Assembly (NCBI GenBank): GCA_902776665.1 | Contig: CACYQZ010000026.1 | Coordinates: forward strand, 1-36,102 | DNA from: an uncultured Prevotellaceae bacterium | GTDB lineage: Bacteria > Bacteroidota > Bacteroidia > Bacteroidales > Bacteroidaceae | Length of the DNA: 36,102 nucleotides | Direction: 5' to 3' | In this document: one piece after another, positions 32,505-36,102 of the stretch | Layout: each line of letters begins with the position of its first letter | Position numbering within the stretch: position 1 is the first letter of the stretch | The notes under the pieces: model-generated | Seen by the model: the letters and a program-made list of their open reading frames with translations, nothing else | The model's database searches: none | Told to the model about the DNA's origin: nothing | Translations under genes and position numbers: made by a program

Positions 32505-32564
32505 TACGCTTCTTTAGTAACATGTTTGGTAGTTATAAATGAAAAATCAAAACTAAGGTAGATT

Positions 32565-34103
32565 ATGAAGATAACAATCCATCGTGGCACAGACCAGATA
32601 GGTGGTTGCGTCACAGAGTACGAGTTTAATGGTTGGCGGTTGTTCGTCGATTATGGCGAGGAACTGCCTGGTAGTCCAAAGACAGGTGATTTACAAGTCA
32701 AAGGCTTAACCCATGGCGATTTATCAAAGAGTGCTTTGCTCATCACCCATTATCATGGCGACCACATAGGGTGCATCACGAAGTTGCCTGAATCTCTGCC
32801 CATTTACATGAGTGCAATCGGAAGGGATATACAGCAATATGCATCTGAACACTTGTCGTCTGTCAATGAGAAACATAAACAGATGGATGAACGACTGAAA
32901 CAGGCGAACACCTTTATTCCAGGCAAAGAGTTCTCGTTCGGTCCCTTCATCATCATGCCAATTGTTGTAGATCATTCGGCTTTTGATGCTTCTGCTTTCA
33001 AGATTACAGCAGATGGCGTAAGTGTCTTCCATACAGGCGATTTCAGAACACATGGTTTCAGGAGTAAAAAACTGCCAGAGGTGATTGAGAAGTTTATAGG
33101 AAAGGTTGATTATGTGGTTTGCGAAGGGACTAATATTGCCCGTCCAGAAGCAACAAGTCTGTCCGAGCATGAGTTACAACGCCAGTTCGAAGCCTATTTT
33201 CGAGAACATAAGAACCATATCGTTTATCTCTCTTCCACCAATATTGACCGTCTGTTTGCTCTCTATCATGCAGCAGCAAGGGCCGGACGTCCGTTTATCG
33301 TAAGCCCATATCAGAAAAAGATTATGGACAAGGTCATCGGCCGGGATCCGATTTGGGGTAAATCCAGGATGTACAAATACAGCGAACAGTACGATCCCTT
33401 GGTGCTGCAATACGACGAAGATGGAGGATTCCGAGTATCGGACAAGTTTCAATATCTATTGGAGCAAAAGGGGTGCGTCATGATAGCTCAGGCAAACGAC
33501 CGCTTCGACCACCTGATAGAGCGTCTGCCTGGCGACACCCAGAAATACCTGTCCATGTGGATAGGTTATCTGAAAGAAGGCACGGATGCATACAATCCGA
33601 GACTTGCTCAGTCGTTAGGAAACGATTACCAGTATCTGCACACCAGCGGCCATTGCGATATGAAGAGTATGCGCGAGCTCTTCCGTCATCTTCAGCCAAA
33701 GGCCATTATCCCTATTCATACGGACAGTCCTGACCAGTTTGCAAAACTGTTCTGCGATGAATGGCCCATTATCACCCTCAATGATGGACAATCTATTTCG
33801 CCAATATCTGCATCAAAAGCAGATGCCTGTAGTGCAAGGATATACTGTGCCAAGGAACTTGAAAATGGAACTGTGCATGTAAGCATGGAAGATTTGGAAG
33901 ATGCTGATGACCTTGATGTTAGGTTCATCGGTAATTTCAAGAGCATTGAGGACTCGAAGTTTGCATTGTGGCATACGTTATACAGACCCGCAGCACTTAT
34001 TGGCTACGAGATAGAGGAAGAAGAAGACTTGTCGCCATTCGAGATACAAACTTTTGATGCCAACAAGAATCTGGTGGCTACCTATCATTTTGGCGAGCAT
34101 TAG
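32565..34103 (+). CDS. Beta-CASP metallo-beta-lactamase, RNase J/CPSF-like
   Basis: 512-residue predicted metal-dependent nuclease. The metallo-beta-lactamase motif is THYHGDH (His62, His64, Asp66, His67). The further metal ligands fit VVDHSAFDASAF and FHTGDFRTHG. The beta-CASP signatures are LHTSGHCDMKSMRELFRHL (His359, His363) and PKAIIPIHTDSP (His385), the pattern of RNase J, CPSF-73 and related RNA or DNA nucleases. About 100 C-terminal residues are extra and acidic (EIEEEEDLSPFEIQ). RNase J in housekeeping form is longer and lacks this tail, so this is probably an accessory relative. ATG 32565 opens the conserved N-terminal strand MKITIHRGTDQIGG. It lies 61 bases behind the shared GGAGGG element. 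Confidence 0.87.
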   Translation: MKITIHRGTDQIGGCVTEYEFNGWRLFVDYGEELPGSPKTGDLQVKGLTHGDLSKSALLITHYHGDHIGCITKLPESLPIYMSAIGRDIQQYASEHLSSVNEKHKQMDERLKQANTFIPGKEFSFGPFIIMPIVVDHSAFDASAFKITADGVSVFHTGDFRTHGFRSKKLPEVIEKFIGKVDYVVCEGTNIARPEATSLSEHELQRQFEAYFREHKNHIVYLSSTNIDRLFALYHAAARAGRPFIVSPYQKKIMDKVIGRDPIWGKSRMYKYSEQYDPLVLQYDEDGGFRVSDKFQYLLEQKGCVMIAQANDRFDHLIERLPGDTQKYLSMWIGYLKEGTDAYNPRLAQSLGNDYQYLHTSGHCDMKSMRELFRHLQPKAIIPIHTDSPDQFAKLFCDEWPIITLNDGQSISPISASKADACSARIYCAKELENGTVHVSMEDLEDADDLDVRFIGNFKSIEDSKFALWHTLYRPAALIGYEIEEEEDLSPFEIQTFDANKNLVATYHFGEH

Positions 34104-34152
34104 CCTGGCGGTGCCAAATTTTCGACGAAAAACTCTTTTTCGCCCCTTCTTA

Positions 34153-34233
34153 TGCGGTGTTTTTGCATATCAAGTAGCAAAAACACCTTTTTTTAGTCTT
34201 TTTTTTCGTAAAAAAATACATATATATGGAGGG
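34153..34233 (+). promoter_or_regulatory. Shared upstream element, copy 2 (before the AAA+ gene)
   Basis: TGCGGTGTTTTTGCAT (34153-34168), 37 bases, TCGTA (34206-34210), an AT run TATATAT, then GGAGGG (34228-34233). Between TCGTA and GGAGGG it is 6 bases longer than copy 1. Distance to the AAA+ ATG is 36 bases (34270) or 63 (34297). Confidence 0.65.
34156..34194 (+). terminator. Intrinsic terminator after the beta-CASP gene
   Basis: Perfect 11-base arms GGTGTTTTTGC / GCAAAAACACC with a 10-base loop, followed by seven T (34188-34194). It lies 52 bases after the stop. Its left arm is part of the shared upstream element, so terminator and element overlap. Confidence 0.85.
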
Positions 34234-34269
34234 CTATTGAGATTTTAGATATTTTTTTCAATTAAACAA

Positions 34270-35940
34270 ATGACTATGGTAAAGAAAGAAAGGAAAATGA
34301 CAAAAAAGAAACTTGAGAATTTTACTCTGGCATCAGCATTTGAGATGATATATGAAGAGTCTTGCGACAGTAAACTCTCACCAGAGTTTTACAACAAGTG
34401 CGATGACGCTATCAATTTTGTCAGCAAGACATTAAATGTTACCCATTTTCAATCGATTATGCTTGCCATACTCGCTAATAGCGACGTATCTCAATCTCTA
34501 AACGACATGTCAAGTTATACGAAATGTTCACCCATCAAATTTCGTATTCACAAAAAAGAACTGGATGATTTACATTACAGGCACTTCGTGCAATGGAGTA
34601 TGTCAAGATATTCTTTAGAATACCGCATTCGTGAAGAGTTCATGGAAGCTATCATAGACAATATACCATATAACCCCAAGAAATATGAAGACTACACAGC
34701 ATACGATGTCTATACAAAAATTTCCAAATGGATAGAGATGCTAAAACGCGACAAAGGGCTCTATGAAGACATCGTTAGAAACGTCAGACAACTTTTGGAG
34801 GCAACAAGGCATCTGACATTCTCAAAAGACTTGCTGACCTCAGAACTGAACAACCTTGCCGTGATGGTAGTTCTTCTCACTGTGATGGATAAGATAGAAA
34901 ACAATTCTGAGTATATCTCATCTTCAGAGATATTACGAATTCTCCCTGAAGAAACGGGCATCAAGTCTTTCATCTTCGTTCTAAATGCCAACACTTGTAT
35001 ATTGATGAAAAAAGGGTGGATGGAAAACTACACCGTCAATGGCATGGTTGAACCAGACAAATTCTGTCTTACAGATAAGATTTTAGAAACGACCCTTGTA
35101 GAACTTGAGGAATACATAGATACAAAGGATGGAACCATCAGTAACTTATTACTGATGCCAGATGGAGTTGTAGAAAAGCCCATGTATTACAATGAACGTG
35201 AATTAGAAGAGATAGAACGCTTGGCCAAACTACTATCGATAGATAGGTTCAAGGATATTCAGCAGCGTCTTAAAGAAGCAAATATGCGTACTGGCTTCAC
35301 TTGTCTTTTCTATGGTTCCCCAGGCACAGGAAAGACCGAAACTGTGCTACAACTGAGTCGTAAGACTGGACGCCCAATCTTTCAAGTCAATATATCCGAG
35401 TTGAAATCAAAGTGGGTTGGTGAAAGTGAGAAAAGGATACAGGGAATTTTCAGTAAGTACGAGGCAATGGTCAAGAAGTATGACATTTGTCCGATCCTAC
35501 TTTTCAACGAGGCAGATGCGATTTTCAACAAACGCTCAAACAATACCGATGCGGCTGTTGACAAGATGGAGAATGCGTGTCAGAACATCATTCTTCAGGC
35601 TATGGAGAATCTCTCTGGAATCATGATTGCCACAACCAACCTCACTAATAATCTGGATTCTGCATTCGAACGTCGTTTCCTTTATAAAATTTGTTTTGAT
35701 AAACCAACTGTGGCTACCAGAAAACAAATTTGGAACGCCATGTTACCTTCCCTAAGTTGTGAAGAAGCGAGTAGTCTTGCAGAGAGCTACGATTTCAGCG
35801 GCGGTCAGATTGAGAATATCGCACGAAAACAGATTGTTGACAGTATCCTCTATGGACACTATCAAGATATTTCAAGCGTTAGATCTTATTGTCAAAATGA
35901 AATAATCAGAAATTCTAAAAGAATTGGATTTGTAAATTAA
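34270..35940 (+). CDS. AAA+ ATPase with N-terminal helical region
   Basis: 556-residue ATPase of the classical AAA type. Residues 1 to about 300 are helical and without a known domain. The AAA module has Walker A GSPGTGKT (349-356), the pore-loop-like segment LKSKWVGESEK (FtsH/katanin/Cdc48 type), Walker B ILLFNEAD (409-416), sensor 1 ATTNLT (Asn457), and arginine fingers in FERRF (468-469). Walker B has Asn413 where Asp is usual, with the catalytic Glu414 kept. A ring-forming remodelling ATPase is expected. A later ATG at 34297 has an AGGA ahead of it and would place the start 63 bases from the shared element, close to the 60 seen for the beta-CASP gene, so the true start may be there. Last gene of the accessory block. 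Confidence 0.87.
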   Translation: MTMVKKERKMTKKKLENFTLASAFEMIYEESCDSKLSPEFYNKCDDAINFVSKTLNVTHFQSIMLAILANSDVSQSLNDMSSYTKCSPIKFRIHKKELDDLHYRHFVQWSMSRYSLEYRIREEFMEAIIDNIPYNPKKYEDYTAYDVYTKISKWIEMLKRDKGLYEDIVRNVRQLLEATRHLTFSKDLLTSELNNLAVMVVLLTVMDKIENNSEYISSSEILRILPEETGIKSFIFVLNANTCILMKKGWMENYTVNGMVEPDKFCLTDKILETTLVELEEYIDTKDGTISNLLLMPDGVVEKPMYYNERELEEIERLAKLLSIDRFKDIQQRLKEANMRTGFTCLFYGSPGTGKTETVLQLSRKTGRPIFQVNISELKSKWVGESEKRIQGIFSKYEAMVKKYDICPILLFNEADAIFNKRSNNTDAAVDKMENACQNIILQAMENLSGIMIATTNLTNNLDSAFERRFLYKICFDKPTVATRKQIWNAMLPSLSCEEASSLAESYDFSGGQIENIARKQIVDSILYGHYQDISSVRSYCQNEIIRNSKRIGFVN

Positions 35941-36012
35941 CGTGAATTCGACGAGGATTTGTCTGACCCCCCAACTCCGTACTCCTCTACTCCATCCCCC
36001 ACAAAAAAAAGA
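35941..36012. other. Short spacer between the AAA+ gene and the rRNA terminator
   Basis: Contains C-rich sequence (CCCCCCAACTCC, CTCCATCCCCC) and no gene. On the minus strand its right end holds the T run that follows the rRNA terminator stem. Confidence 0.5.
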
Positions 36013-36038
36013 GAGCCCGCGTCGCTTGACGCAGGCTC
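36003..36038 (-). terminator. Terminator of the rRNA operon
   Basis: On the minus strand an 11-base-pair stem (GAGCCTGCGTC with GACGCGGGCTC, one mismatch), loop AAGC, at 36038-36013, followed by TCTTTTTTTT. It lies 15 bases past the 5S rRNA end. Confidence 0.85.
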
Positions 36039-36052
36039 CTCGTAAAAAAAAA

Positions 36053-36102
36053 GGGGCATCCACCTACTCTCCCGCATTGTCGCGCAGTACCATCGGCGCA
36101 GG
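36053..36102 (-). rRNA. rrf: 5S ribosomal RNA, 3' part (cut by right edge)
   Basis: The reverse strand reads CCTGCGCCGATGGTACTGCG, then GGGAGAGTAGG, which are the conserved 3' half of bacterial 5S rRNA (GCCGATGGTAC and the GGGAGAGTAGG strand). About 50 bases are visible; the rest, and presumably the 23S and 16S genes, lie beyond the window. The exact 3' end (about 36053) is approximate. Confidence 0.88.

Noticed and set aside
32499-32545. GGAGGG as a Shine-Dalgarno for a tiny frame (MFGSYK) before the beta-CASP gene
   Set aside because: The frame is only six codons, is too far from GGAGGG and has no counterpart behind the second copy of the element.
20384-34103. Possible link between ComEC without a metallo-beta-lactamase domain and the separate metallo-beta-lactamase protein
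   Set aside because: The separate protein has beta-CASP motifs of RNase J/CPSF type, unlike the ComEC C-terminal domain, and lies 10 kb away in a block of different origin.

Overview
The window looks like a chromosomal segment of a Bacteroidales bacterium, most likely a Prevotella-type organism. The evidence is promoters of the Bacteroidetes form (TTTG, about 19-20 bases, TAnnTTTG) in front of most operons, a fused NuoCD subunit, an outer-membrane DUF3078 barrel, a leucine-rich-repeat surface protein ending in a type IX secretion-like tail, and the general gene order. Most of the window is core genome with a strong bias for C/G-ending codons. The last 5 kb is clearly different in base and codon use.

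Left part (1-9154): the start of a respiratory complex I operon (nuoA-nuoB-nuoCD, minus strand, running off the left edge). Next is an envelope-signalling locus: a response regulator, a histidine kinase and a small PepSY-like secreted protein on the minus strand, opposite a divergent lipoprotein built from three tandem copies of a PepSY-like unit. Then follow an RlmL-type rRNA methyltransferase with a long basic repetitive tail and a HigBA-type toxin-antitoxin pair whose promoter lies under a perfect inverted repeat.

Middle part (9155-30769): a stretch of short GC-rich palindromes; a secreted leucine-rich-repeat protein; the ftsE-lysC-lysA operon (minus), whose terminator overlaps the promoter of the leucine-rich-repeat gene; a plus-strand operon sppA-lpxK-purine nucleoside phosphorylase-thiL-ABC ATPase; comEC and a DUF3078 barrel (minus); and a plus-strand operon yidC-DUF1846-S9 peptidase-MFS transporter, closed by a strong hairpin. 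thiL carries an in-frame insertion that looks like a dispersed palindromic repeat. The S9 peptidase gene contains a patch of foreign-looking codon use.

Right part (30781-36102): an accessory block with a WYL-domain regulator, a very AT-rich PD-(D/E)XK nuclease-like protein, a beta-CASP metallo-beta-lactamase (RNase J/CPSF-like) and an AAA+ ATPase. It lies between the terminator of the MFS operon and the 3' end of a 5S rRNA gene (minus strand, cut by the right edge). The beta-CASP and AAA+ genes share a conserved upstream element (a 16-mer with 15 identities, then exactly 37 bases to a TCGTA, then an AT run ending GGAGGG), which suggests joint control. This block is the best candidate for an undescribed nucleic-acid-directed system, perhaps defence. 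That function is inferred from domain content only.
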